Below, in pieces: positions 1 through 10,775 of a stretch of 64,000 nt of DNA. Position 1 is the first letter of the stretch, and the number at the start of each line of letters is the position of its first letter. Source of the stretch: Manihot esculenta (lineage: Eukaryota > Streptophyta > Magnoliopsida > Malpighiales > Euphorbiaceae); assembly GCF_001659605.2 (NCBI RefSeq), contig NC_035174.2:2668389-2732388 (forward strand). The letters run 5' to 3'. The notes below the pieces were generated by a model that was given only the letters and a program-made list of their open reading frames with translations, did no database searches and was not told the DNA's origin. The translations under genes and the position numbers were made by a program.

Positions 1-50
1 TTTATCCACATTGTGATTTGAATCCAAAATTGCAAAATTGTAATTTGGAA

Positions 51-543
51 GGGATGCAATTGGTTCGGATATCGGCGAAAATTAAATTATTTAAATTAAA
101 ATTAAATTTATATCAGTAATATTTAAATTTATTTTAAATTTAATTAAAAATTAATTTAAATTATTTAAATTCATTCCAAACTCAATTATTATTATTCAAA
201 TAAAATTTAAATTCATTTAATTTTATATATTTTAATTAATAATTTATATAAAAAATATTTTTTATTAATAATTTTCATTTAAAAAATTTAATATTTCTAA
301 AAAATATTTAAATTTAAATTTTTAAATAAAAATATATAAAAAAAATTTATAAATATTATTATAAAATATATTTTTTATATTAAATTAATTATTTATATAA
401 ATGGGTTCGGATAATGAGTGTCATGTACATACAATTTAAATCCGATCTGAACCTACAACGGATATTATTTTTAAAATTCGAATTCATTCTAAATCCATTC
501 TATTACGATTCGGAACGAAAATATCGGATCCATTGTCATCCCT
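51..543. repeat. AT-rich element with imperfect terminal inverted repeats
   Basis: The left end begins GGGATGCAATTGGTTCGGAT. The right end, read on the minus strand, begins GGGATGACAATGGATCCGAT, so the two ends are an imperfect inverted repeat of roughly 25 bases. The interior is almost pure A/T. A related copy of the interior lies at about 19015-19540 in the same orientation. No target-site duplication is convincing. It looks like a non-autonomous dispersed element; I cannot assign a superfamily. Confidence 0.55.
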
Positions 544-1565
544 AACCCAGACCCAGCCTTAACAGTTGGGTTTTGCTTTTGAACGGTTGGAAAAAATTCG
601 GCAGAGACCCACGAGGGCAACTTGCGTTGGTGATCTTCATTTTAGTGTTGAATGTTTAATCATTTTCAATAATCATCATAATTAATCATATTAAAAGTCT
701 TAATGTATTTATTTTTTTTGAATGATTTTTTTTTAAATAATTATAATTATTTTTACATAAATATTCACTGGTAGCCATTGCGAAGCAGGCTTCGCTTCTT
801 AGGAAGCATAGTCCAAAAGCTAGTAGGCCTTGGCACTAAGTTGCTACTAGCAATTATTTGATTATTTTGATTTATTCATAATTAGAAACCCTTTCCTATA
901 TCTTAATCTTTAGCTATAAACATTTTTGGACCAGCCTAGTCCCATCTAGAGCTCAATGGATTATTAAGCCAGCGTTCTCGATCTTCTCTTCTCTTCTTTG
1001 TGAAAGTATGAGCTTTTCATATCAAATTCATAAATCGAAGTTTATGTGCGTGACAAAGTTCTAAAATATTTTTATATTTGTTAATCTTCTACCGTTTTTT
1101 TAAAAATCATAACAAAGGCTAGATTAATTATTTTTTTACATTTCGTTATCTTTCATATATTCATCTGTTCTAAATCCATGAATTAAAGTTAAGATATGTT
1201 TATATTTCTTACTTCTATACCATTAAAATTTTGGAAACAAATAAGATTTCATTAACTTTATTTTTCACTATTCTAATAAATTTCCTTGCCATATGCATAA
1301 AAGTAGTTTTATAAATCATTTTGAAAGGATATTTCCCATCATCCAATCCCATTAGTTTTTAATTAACCTTAACTTTAAACCAAATATATAATAATTTAAT
1401 GATAATGTAATCTTATTTATCAATCAATTAATCCCAATGATACCAAAATTGTCTTTAAAATAGAATATTTTAGAGTTAAATTCAATTGAGAATATAAAAA
1501 CACTCCTACAACTTTGCAGAAAAGAAAAGAATCATGTAAACCAAGAGGAAGGTTGAGTGGAAGGG

Positions 1566-2043
1566 CTAAAGTGGCCTTGTTGCAGCCAAATTTGGTTGAA
1601 ATTGAGAATCAGGTGCGTGAGAAGTGCTGAGGACTGCGATTTCCGCTTGGGTTTTGGCCAGCTGGTTTTGTGCAATGTGTATTTGTTGATGTAGCAGAGA
1701 GATTATCCCAACACACCCATAGACAGGGTCTTGTATTCTGCACTGTGCCTCGTAAAATAAGGAGTTTGCTGCTTGGACTCGTTGGTGAGTTGGGAGTTGC
1801 TGGAATATTATAATCATCAAAATAATCAGTGATTAATTAATTGTCATTTAATTAAATAATATAAAGGATAAACATGATGATTAGGGTTACCTGGAGCATT
1901 TTTCCCACATTGCTGGCACCATAGATTTTGTGAACGCATGCAAATCTTTGAGGATCGTTGGAAGGAAAATAAGGAGAGAAAATGCAATCTGAAGGGCATC
2001 TTCTTCTCAAGTATTTGCAAGCAGCACAACGATCGGAATTCAT
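1566..2043 (-). CDS. LOB-domain (LBD) transcription factor, LBD23/24-like
   Basis: Two exons, complement(1891..2043) and complement(1566..1799), are joined by a GT-AG intron in phase 0 and give 128 residues. Residues 6-20 form the LOB zinc-finger-like block C-X2-C-X6-C-X3-C (C6, C9, C16, C20). The GAS block FACVHKIYGASNVGKMLQ follows and ends exon 1. Exon 2 carries the DPVYGCVGII stretch and a leucine-rich coiled segment (ISLLHQQIHIAQNQLAKTQ) typical of class I LBD proteins. The short length and the start MNSDRCAACKYLRRRCP fit the LBD23/LBD24 branch. LBD proteins are plant-specific nuclear DNA-binding factors acting in organ boundaries and lateral organ development; the role of this member is unknown. 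The gene looks intact. It stands alone, with no related neighbour. Confidence 0.88.
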
Positions 2044-2149
2044 TATTTAAAATCCTGAGAGAATCTCAAGATCCTGTCAACTTATTGTTCTTGAACAAGA
2101 AATCCAATGGATATATTCTTAGAATCTTGTATAACAAATAAAATATTGT

Positions 2150-3290
2150 TTAAGATGTTAATATAGGGTTTGCATTGAGCCAAAGTAGCTGTTAGATTTT
2201 GCAACGGCTACTTTTTCAAAAAATGAGATTTCACAAGGAAAGATTGATGAGAAAGCAATTTTTGGAGAGAATTAAGGATGGTAAGTGTGAACTTAAATTT
2301 TGAGAGTTAGGATTCTCTACAGATCTTTATGTGTTATCATTCGAAGAGAGCTTCTCTCATTCATGGGTAGCTAATAAGCGAAAATATAAAATAACAACCC
2401 ACAACTTTAATTTAATATTATGCATATTCAATAAAAAAAATATATTTTTTAACAATTTAAGGTGAATTAAAACGTTATTTGGCAAATATAATTTCTCATA
2501 AAATTATGCATGCCCATTTTGGTAGGAAATCGTTTTCCGATGAGAAATTATTATTTAGTCCATAAATTTCAAAGAGCTTAATTTTGATCATAAAAAACTC
2601 AACTAATTTAAAATCTCAAAGTTTCTTATATTTTGCAGATATTTGTATAAAAAATTATGAGGGAAGATATGCCAAAATTAAAGTGTCCCAAGCTTTGATG
2701 TGGCTAGAGATGTCCTGAAATGAATTAAAGTAAGAAAAGGAAGAGATTTTTATGGGCATATAGTTTTAAAAGATAGACTGTTATCTTAATACAAAAGCGA
2801 AAAAATAGATTGCTATCTTTAAATTTAGCTAATTAATTTTAAATATAATATAATATCTGTATAAACTAATTTATTTATTTTTTAAAATTATAAATACTCA
2901 ATAATTATCTTTCAAAAATACATGATTAGTGTGGATGTTTCACTTAACTGTAAAATTACAAAATGTTAAATAGTAGCTTTTAAAAATAAATAAAATTGTA
3001 GTTTATTCGGTAAAAAAATTCTAATTCACCTCTGTTTTTTTTCGTTTGGCAATGAATAGTTTTATAAAAAAAATTAAATAAATTTTTATAAAATCATTCA
3101 TAATTTTATCACTATATATAATTAAAAATTTTTAAAATTAAAAAGTTCTGAATCCTTTTATTCAAAACAAAAATTTTACAAACAAAAAATTTAATTGAAT
3201 TAAATTTTTATAAAATTCTTAATTTAGTTTGGCTAAAACAACAATTAGATTAATTTTTTTTAGCTCCAAACGTCAATCTAGTGGCATAGC
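2150..3290. other. AT-rich intergenic sequence
   Basis: No coding, RNA or clear repeat structure is visible. The first part is the upstream region of the minus-strand LBD gene and may hold its promoter, but no unambiguous TATA or initiator stands out. Confidence 0.5.
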
Positions 3291-3309
3291 AATGATCTAG
3301 AATGAGATG

Positions 3310-3620
3310 AGATGGCTTTATGGGAAGAATTAAAAATATACTTAGCAATATAAATGAACCTATTCTTTTAATGGGTGATTTTAACTAGGTGTTCAATAGA
3401 GAGGAAAAACATATATTTCTGAAGAACAGGAATGACAAATTTTCAATCTTTTATTATATGTTTAGAGGTGATAGAAGTTACCCTCGTTATCAAACGATAC
3501 ACCTAGCAAAATGGAACATCAATGAGCAAGATTGATAAAACTTTTGTATCTTTTCAGTAGTTTTAATTCTTCTTAATATACCTGAGCTTAATTGGAGGTG
3601 GAAACTCGTGCATTTCTTAG
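3310..3620 (+). pseudogene. Degenerate LINE endonuclease fragment
   Basis: Reading through frameshifts and stops on the plus strand gives WEELKIYLAI, then NEPILLMGDFN followed by FNREE. This is the NEPWLLMGDFN-type motif of plant L1-like apurinic endonuclease domains, with the conserved GDFN. Further on, a KxDKTF-like stretch resembles the next part of such ORF2 proteins. Several stops show it is long dead. It probably belongs with the LINE-like 3' end near 4860. Confidence 0.6.
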
Positions 3621-3839
3621 ACACTTAGTGGATCTTTTCTGATTTTATTGGCATGGTCAAAAGCCTTTGGTCTGAATTGCATAGTGATGCTATATGACAA
3701 TCGTCCAATATAAGTTATAAATTGTCGTTACTGAACAGGTTCACATGGCAAAAATCTGATAAATGGAGTAAATCTCGTCCAATAAAATCGTCCAAAATTT
3801 TATAACACGTAAAGAAAGAAAGATCTAGACACTCTAACA

Positions 3840-4250
3840 CTCGATTTATCATCAAGACTTGTCTTTCCCTGAATAGAGCAAATCTCGGCATAAAATTATT
3901 GTTATCAAGTGTTGTCCAACATATCTCTATTACGCTTGTTATTGTGGGATCACTGACTTATTAGTTGGCAATATTCCTTATCAAGCAGTCCGCCATATCA
4001 TTGCCGGATTATTAGAAAATATTATATTTATTTCTATCTCCTTACACTATAAAAGGAAAACTATTATAGAGGCAAATATATATTATTCTCCTATATAAAT
4101 ACTTTCAAGTTTTTCATTCAATACTGACTTGAATGTCGGAATGACTGCACTACCACCTCACTTTCTCTGTGTTACATGATTAGCCAATCACAATACCGCT
4201 CCATTCTAGCCACGTTATCAATTTAGTTTTCACAACATCACATAGCACTA
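3840..4250. repeat. Probable gypsy-type LTR remnant inside LINE debris
   Basis: This stretch contains a promoter-like CACTATAAAAGGAAAAC, then a TGACTTGAATGTCGGAATGA segment resembling the TTGAGCGTCGGAGTG block common in dicot gypsy LTRs. A second stretch with the same order of short matches (a CACTGACTTATTAGTTGGC-like block, then a TTGAGCGTCAAAATGACCGC block) lies at 29880-30310. Neither copy has an intact terminus that I can see, so the call rests on weak resemblance. Confidence 0.35.
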
Positions 4251-4359
4251 TAGCACTATGGCTCTCTCCCTAATTTTTTGAGACAGAAACTGAAGATCTA
4301 GAATAAAGAGGTCTTTAGGCTCATAGATAATAGATTATCCTCCTTGAGATCAACTTCAG

Positions 4360-4862
4360 ATGACTGGAAAAACGTTGTTAAAACAAGAACTCACTGAAAA
4401 TCAAACAGTGAGCATTCCCTCCTTATCTTGGCTTACATGGAATGTTGATGCTTCTTCAGTAGAATCAAATGAAGCTGAATGCATAACTAACCTAAAAGCC
4501 TTACAAATTTCAAAAGATTTCCTTAATGATTGCTGCTCACATGATCAGCTTTTATTGAATCTGTTTCAAAAAACGTTACTTTTTGGCAAAGCAGGATATA
4601 TATCATACTGAAATTTTGTGGCAAGACTTTAATAAAATAGTATTTTTGAGTGAGTTTTGTAATCTTAATTTTATTTGTTTTCTTTATTTTTTTTGGCAAC
4701 ATTTGTCTTGGTCTTGTTGCTTGTTTTCTTTTGCCATGTATCATATTTGTCTTTCATAAAAAATTTTCTCTTAGTATTTCTGCATCTTAGATCGAGTGTT
4801 TTGAATCAATCTGCTGATCGGGATTAATATGTTTATGAATAAAATAAATATTTTTTATAAAA
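4360..4862 (+). pseudogene. Probable 3' end of a dead LINE
   Basis: An 83-residue open stretch contains WNVDASSVESNEAECI and a following KALQISKDFL, resembling the RNase H-like tail of plant non-LTR ORF2 proteins (an NVDA motif, then an A/L-rich helix). It is followed by a T-rich 3' region and TATGTTTATGAATAAAATAA, then an A-rich run near 4855-4868, as at plant LINE 3' ends. No complete domain remains. Confidence 0.4.
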
Positions 4863-4869
4863 AAAACTT

Positions 4870-5266
4870 ATTGAGGAGAAATTAATTAGTCCAAGGAAAA
4901 ATAAAATGATCTTTTTTGTCATTGTGCTTGTACCAAATAAAGTGTACATCACACTGTAAGACATTCTATTAGGCTTATCTTTTTCTCAATAATTTAAGTT
5001 CTGAGAAAATTTCACTTTCTTTAGCTTATCCATTGCTAGTGGACGGGGTAGGTCTAAGTGAAAGCAAAAGCAGTATTCTTCTGTCTTGCACAAAATCTAA
5101 ACAACTTTGAATCTTTTTCATTGATCATACGGAGAAAATCCATGGAGTCATTAATTTGATAATGCAAACTACGTAGATCAAATTTGGAAATCACTTTGCT
5201 ATATATACTTAAAATTGCATCGTTTATAATCGATCAATAAATAAATACCGACATATATCTTACATG
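4870..5266. other. Spacer, nothing recognised
   Basis: AT-rich sequence between the LINE debris and the copia insertion. I see no ORF, RNA gene or repeat boundary in it. Confidence 0.4.
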
Positions 5267-5271
5267 TTTTA

Positions 5272-5634
5272 TGTTCTGCTGCAATATTCAAACACAATGT
5301 TCTGCAATATTAACTGGAAAACAGAACTAAAAAATAAGAGAACAATGAAGAACACAGCAGATTTCACTCTTTTTGTGGTGCTACACAAAAACTCTGATGC
5401 CGCACCTGTTTTTATAATAAAATCAAAAGTAATGGGATTACAAAATAGGAGAAAGTGGCTTATTAAGCTCCTGCAACTTCTCCATGTCTGCTGACCAAAT
5501 CAATAACAGAAAATCCCTACAAATACTCCCACTTGGAGTTTGACAGATTATTAAAAAATAATTTAGACAACTACTCCTAGCTGTACCAATCAAAAAATAA
5601 AAATAAAAAAAATAAAACAAGTTTAACATCAACA
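5272..5634 (-). repeat. 3' LTR of copia element 1
   Basis: A 363-bp LTR with TGTT...AACA ends, preceded by the target duplication TTTTA. It is identical to the other LTR except at 5438. The small open frames inside it also appear in the other LTR and are not genes. Confidence 0.97.
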
Positions 5635-5647
5635 CTCACTCCCCTTA
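5635..5647 (-). other. Polypurine tract of copia element 1
   Basis: Read on the minus strand, the sequence next to the 3' LTR is TAAGGGGAGTGAG, a purine-rich run in the expected plus-strand primer position. Confidence 0.8.
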
Positions 5648-5654
5648 AACTTGT

Positions 5655-6005
5655 TTATTCCTTTTGACTGACTGCCTTCAAACTTAGCTTCTCTCGAAGT
5701 TCTTCAAACCTCTGCCTTCCCAAAGACTTTGTTAACACATCAGCAAGCTGAATTTCAGTGTTAACATATAACAAATCAATACTTCCAGCCTGCACACAAT
5801 CACGAATAAAGTGATATCGTGTATCAATGTGCTTGCTCCTATCGTGAAACACAGAATTTTTTGCAAGTGCAATTGCTGATTTGTTATCCACCTTGAGCGT
5901 TACTTTCACTTCTCTTCCAAGAATTGTACCTATAACTCTGCTCAACCAAATTCCTTGACACGTTCCTGCAGTGGCAGCAATATATTCGGCTTCGCATGAC
6001 GACAA
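5655..6005 (-). pseudogene. copia element 1: RNase H terminal part, cut off by an upstream stop
   Basis: The piece starts at SSCEAEYIAAT, the conserved copia RNase H motif, and continues through VDNKSAIALAKN, HIDTRYHFIRD and LADVLTKSLGRQRF to the natural end. It is in the same frame as the reverse-transcriptase piece upstream but is separated from it by a TAA at about 6015-6017. At that position the family has a glutamine codon, so a single C-to-T change explains the stop. Confidence 0.92.
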
Positions 6006-6017
6006 AGCTACAACTCT

Positions 6018-6887
6018 TTATTTTTGCGAAGTCCAAGTTACTGGATTGTTTCCAAGAAAATACAGAACTCCCGTTGTACTTTTCCTGTCATCTATATCTC
6101 CGGCAAGATCGCTATCACAGTAACCAATAAGACCCATATCTGATTGTTTCTTCAAATAAACACAGCCCAAATTTATGGTACCTTTTATGTACTGAAGGAC
6201 CTGTTTTACAGCTGCCATGTGACTAGTTGTAGGTTTTTCCATAAATCTGCTCAAGACACCAACGGAGAAAGTGATATCTGGTCTTGTATTTACCAGATAC
6301 CGAAGACTGCCAATTACACTCCTGTATAGTGTCTCATCTACAGTAGTTTCGCCTTCCACAACTTTACTCAACTTTATTCTTGGGTCCATGGGAAGCTTAC
6401 ATGGATTACACTCCCCTACTCCCATTTTTTCCAATATTTTCCTGGCATAACTGGTTTGATGAAGAGAAATAGAAGTAGGAGTTTGATTTACCTCAATACC
6501 AAGATAAAAACTTAGCAATCCAAGATCAGACATGTCAAACTTCTGCTGCATCTCTGTCTTGAATTTTTTTATGACCTGCCGATTTCCTCCTGTTATGACA
6601 AGATCATCTACATACACTCCAACAATCATGATTTCACCTTCAAAAAACGTTTTGTACAGTGCATGTTCATGAGGGCACTGTTCAAAACCGAGTTCTTTTA
6701 AACACCCATCAAGCTTTGAATTCCAAGCCCTAGGTGCTTGCCTTAACCCATATAAAGCTTTGTGTAACTTTAAAACTTTATTTGGGTTTTTCTTATCTTC
6801 ATATCCGATTGGCTGTGCAACATAAACGTCTTCTTCAAGCTCTCCATTCAAAACGTTGTTTTCACGTCCATGTGATGCACCTCCCAA
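6018..6887 (-). pseudogene. copia element 1: reverse transcriptase and start of RNase H, after a frameshift
   Basis: This frame continues the reverse transcriptase from LNGELEEDVYV onward, through LYGLRQAPRAW, the catalytic YVDD motif (in VYVDDLVITG) and the DIDDRKSTTG region of RNase H. It ends at a premature stop just after WTSQK. The first residues of the open frame lie before the true join and are out of frame. Loss of one base in the T run near 6850 separates it from the upstream gag-integrase frame. Confidence 0.93.
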
Positions 6888-9796
6888 TCTTTTTGAGCTG
6901 CAACCGCCAACAAAACTCTTATTGTCTCAAGTCTCGCAACCGGAGCAAACACCTCATTGAAATCAATGCCTTGTCTCTGCACATAGCCCTTTGCCACTAA
7001 TCGAGCTTTGTGCTTTACAATCTTGCCTTCTGGGTTCTTTTTTAACCTGTACACCCACTTTAATCCAATCGGTTTGTGACCTGTTGGAAGATCAGTAAGC
7101 TCCCATGTGCTATTTTTTTTTATTGACGCGATTTCCTCCTCCATCGCCTTCTTCCAATTCTCATTCTTAGAGGCTTCCTCAAAGGAGGTGGGTTCCTCTA
7201 AAGAAAGAAAACATAAGCTGGCTTCTTCTATTTCTCGAGTATTGTCGTAAATCTCTTGAAGAGATCTGAATTTCCGTGGTTCACTTGAACTGGAACTAGT
7301 GCTCGAGCTTTGAGATTGCGTACTGGATGAGGAGATCGGAGTTCCAATTTCAGGAGTCTCTGGATGAGGATTTACTGCTTGTTTGAAATTTACAGTAAAT
7401 TCTCCGGCTTCCTTGATTCTCTCACCTGAATCATCATTCCATTGCCATTTTCTTCCCTCTTCGAAAGCTACATCACGACTCACAATTATTTTGTTTCGAA
7501 TTGGATCAAATAACCTGTAAGCTTTTGACCCAATTTCATAACCAATCATTATTGCTTGATTGCTTCTATTAGCTAATTTAGTAAGATTAGGAGTTACATC
7601 TTTTACGTGTGCTACACACCCAAACACACGCAAATGATGTATATTTGTAATCTTACCAAACCAAGCTTGATAGGGAGTTGCTTCAGAAACACTTTGCGTA
7701 GGAGCTCTGTTCAAGATGTAAACTGCCGTCTTTACTGCTTCTGCCCAGAATTTCGACGGGACCTCCATGCTTTTTAACATACATCTCGCCATCTCTACGA
7801 CGGTTTGATTTCTACGCTCGACTACACCATTTTGCTGCGGTGAGTATGGAGCAGTAAGAAATCGTTTAACTCCCTGTTCTTCACAAAATAATTTGAACGC
7901 TGTGGAAGTAAACTCTCCTCCCCGATCGGTTCTGATTGCTCTTAGCTTTTTATCAGATTCAGTTTCAACGAATATCTTGAATTTCTTGAAATTAGCTAGA
8001 GCCTCATCCTTGCTTTTCAACATATATACCCACATAAATCGGGAAAAATCATCCACCAATAACATGAAATAATTATTACCTCCACATGTTGTTGGTGATA
8101 TTGGACCACACAAGTCACTGTGAACGAGCTCCAGGGGTCTGCTTGCTCTGAATTCTGTTTGTTTCGGGAATGAAGTTCTGTGCTGTTTCCCCACAAGACA
8201 CCCATCACATAGCTTATTTACTTGATCAATACTGGGCAGCCCTTTGACCATGCCTTTTCTGCTGACCTTTCTTAAAGAATCAAAATTAAGATGACCAAAT
8301 CTAGCATGCCATGCCCAAGATTCATTGTCCATCTTTGCCAGCAAATTGATTGGTGTAGCAAGCTCTAAGGCTGCAATGTAAAGCCGATTTGTTCCTCTCA
8401 CAACATCCACCACTAGCCTGCTCCTCCTGTCGTACAACTTCAGGTGTCCTCTGCCAATCACAATTGAGTTTCCTGCTTCATCAAACTGTCCAAGACTTAT
8501 AATGTTACTCTTAAGCCTTGGAATATAATAAACATTCTGTAGAGTTATGTATTCAGTATTTTTGCACTGGAATAGAATTGAACCTTGTCCGCAAATGCTA
8601 GCCATGGACCCATCACCAAATCTTACTTTTCCTGTAATGGTAAGGTTTAATTCTACAAAGTAGCGTTTTTCACCTGACATGTGGCTACTTGCACCAGAAT
8701 CCAAATACCAATTACTTTCTTTTGTCTCGGATTCATTGGTATTTTCTTGCAGCATAATTATCTCGGACTCCTCTGCTGGTAACAATTCTGGCACACACGT
8801 TTCCAGCAGCAGCAAGGATGGTCCTTCGTCTTCTTGTGTTAAATTAGCCTTTTCATCTCTCTCTTTCGTGGGACATTCTGAGGCATAATGTCCCATTTGA
8901 CCATAGCTATAACACTTGATCTTGCTCTTATCTTTCTTTTGCGGCTTTGACTCATCATCACCGTTTTTTCGGAAATCGCTGTTGCTTCTTCCCCTACCGC
9001 GGCCGCATCCTCGGCCTCGACCTCTGCCCCCCTTTCCACTGTTGCTATTCTGAGCTTTTATGGAAGTGCTGCCCTCCTCTCTGGCCTTCCATTCAGCTCT
9101 CGTGAGAAGGACTGTTTCAGCTGAATTGCCTCCATAACCGAGCAAACGTTCTTCATGAGCCTTTAATGATCCAATTACCTCCTCTACCGATTTGGTTTTC
9201 AGATCACTAAATTCCTCTATGGCTGAAACTATCTGCAAAAATTTTGAGGAAGTTGAACGTAACAATTTCTTAATCACCTTTTCATCTTCAACAATGTTCC
9301 CAAGGCTTCTTAATTTATTGACGATGATGGTGCGTTTTCCAGAGAACTCATCTATTGTCTCTGAATCACTCATCTTCACTGCATCAAATTCACTCCATAA
9401 GGTTTGAGTTCTGACCTCCTTCACCCTTTCTGCGCCTTGGTTCATAACTTTGAGCATATTCCATGCCTCCTTTGCTGTTTTCTTGGCCCCTAGTTGAAGC
9501 AAGGTATCTTCACCTATACCTTGATAGATGGCCGCCAATGCCATCTTGTCTCTTCGTTTATCAACTGGACCTTCAGACTCGATTGGCTCCCATACACCTT
9601 GAGCCACCATAAACACTTCCATTTTAATAGCCCATGCTGCATAATTGCTCTTTGTCAACATGGGATATTTTAGCGTAATCGAGCCCTCCTTCTCTTGACC
9701 CGACAAGCTTTCTTTGTTTGAAGTATCGCTGGAGGCACCCTCTCTTTCTTTCTGCTCTCTCTCTCTCCTTGCTCTCTCAATCTCAAGGTGAGACAT
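6848..9796 (-). pseudogene. copia element 1: gag, protease, integrase and start of reverse transcriptase
   Basis: This is an open frame of 982 residues. A UBN2-type gag domain lies near residues 45-250. The CCHC zinc knuckle near residue 293 reads CYSYGQMGHYASEC, with the second cysteine replaced by tyrosine. The aspartic protease motif DSGASSHM is near residue 365. The GAG-pre-integrase HxxxxH...CxxC block is followed by the integrase core with D (HSDLCGPI), D (RTDRGGEF) and E (NGVVERRN). The reverse transcriptase begins with KWVYRLKKNPEG, and the frame ends abruptly at MDVKTTF because of a one-base loss. MSHLEIER at 9796 is the likely gag start, shortly downstream of the primer-binding site. 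Confidence 0.95.
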
Positions 9797-9818
9797 GTTT
9801 CAGACCTTGATCGAAGAG

Positions 9819-9830
9819 GCTCTGATACCA
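9819..9830 (-). other. Primer-binding site of copia element 1 (tRNA-iMet)
   Basis: On the minus strand this reads TGGTATCAGAGC, the complement of the 3' end of plant initiator tRNA-Met, two bases inside the 5' LTR. Confidence 0.95.
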
Positions 9831-9832
9831 AA

Positions 9833-10195
9833 TGTTCTGCTGCAATATTCAAACACAATGTTCTGCAATATTAACTGGAAAACAGAACTAAAAAATAAGA
9901 GAACAATGAAGAACACAGCAGATTTCACTCTTTTTGTGGTGCTACACAAAAACTCTGATGCCGCACCTGTTTTTATAATAAAATCAAAAGTAATGGGACT
10001 ACAAAATAGGAGAAAGTGGCTTATTAAGCTCCTGCAACTTCTCCATGTCTGCTGACCAAATCAATAACAGAAAATCCCTACAAATACTCCCACTTGGAGT
10101 TTGACAGATTATTAAAAAATAATTTAGACAACTACTCCTAGCTGTACCAATCAAAAAATAAAAATAAAAAAAATAAAACAAGTTTAACATCAACA
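9833..10195 (-). repeat. 5' LTR of copia element 1
   Basis: A 363-bp LTR that matches 5272-5634 except at one base (C at 9999). It is followed by the target duplication TTTTA at 10196-10200. It should contain the element's promoter. Confidence 0.97.
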
Positions 10196-10200
10196 TTTTA

Positions 10201-10599
10201 CACTATAATTATCATTTATTTAGTGGGGCGATGAAGTTTCTTTTTCTCCTTCTTTGGATATGAAAGAGAGAGAGATTTAGGTTAAGCATATATACATACA
10301 TTCATATAAATTAATGGATAAGTTTAGCATAGCTAAAAACATGCATACTGATGCATCCATTACACAGGTGCTGTGTGTATGTAGTTACAAACTACAAACC
10401 ACAAACAGCAAACGAATTAAGTCTTTTAGAAGCAAATACTGTAAAACCAAACTAAAGCTGTCCCATCAGCCAGGTGATTATTATTGTCAGCTAAACTGTA
10501 AAACATGAACCCAGACTACTATATAAACATAGTAGTTTAGACTTATAATCCAGCCTTCGATACTGGAATTAGGTTTATTTTTGCCAGATTGTCATCCAT
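10201..10599. other. Spacer downstream of the response regulator
   Basis: This covers the 3' flank and probable 3' UTR of the minus-strand response regulator, and a GA-rich stretch near 10263-10275. No separate gene is seen. Confidence 0.4.
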
Positions 10600-10729
10600 T
10601 TAGTAGACCTCATCTCCAAGCAGGAAGTTCAAGATATCGTCTCCCCAAACCTGCATAAACCCAAAACTAGGCTTAGTATACACCCTTGTAATATCCCTTT
10701 TCTTTTTAATGCTTATAAATAAAAAAGAA

Positions 10730-10775
<46 letters not shown>

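Larger units (their letters stand above)
5267..10200 (-). mobile_element. Full-length young Ty1/copia retrotransposon, pol broken
   Basis: The element (5272-10195, 4924 bp, transcribed on the minus strand) has two 363-bp LTRs running TGTT...AACA. It is flanked by a perfect 5-bp target duplication TTTTA (5267-5271 and 10196-10200). The LTRs differ at a single base (T at 5438, C at 9999). A tRNA-iMet primer-binding site and a purine tract sit next to the LTRs. The gene order is gag, protease, integrase, reverse transcriptase, RNase H, which defines copia. The coding region carries a frameshift in the reverse transcriptase and an in-frame stop before RNase H, so this copy cannot make a complete polyprotein. 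Near-identical LTRs indicate recent insertion. Confidence 0.97.

Noticed and set aside
5264..5494. Identical 76-codon frames in both copia element 1 LTRs
   Set aside because: Their identity comes from LTR duplication, not gene conservation; there is no known motif.
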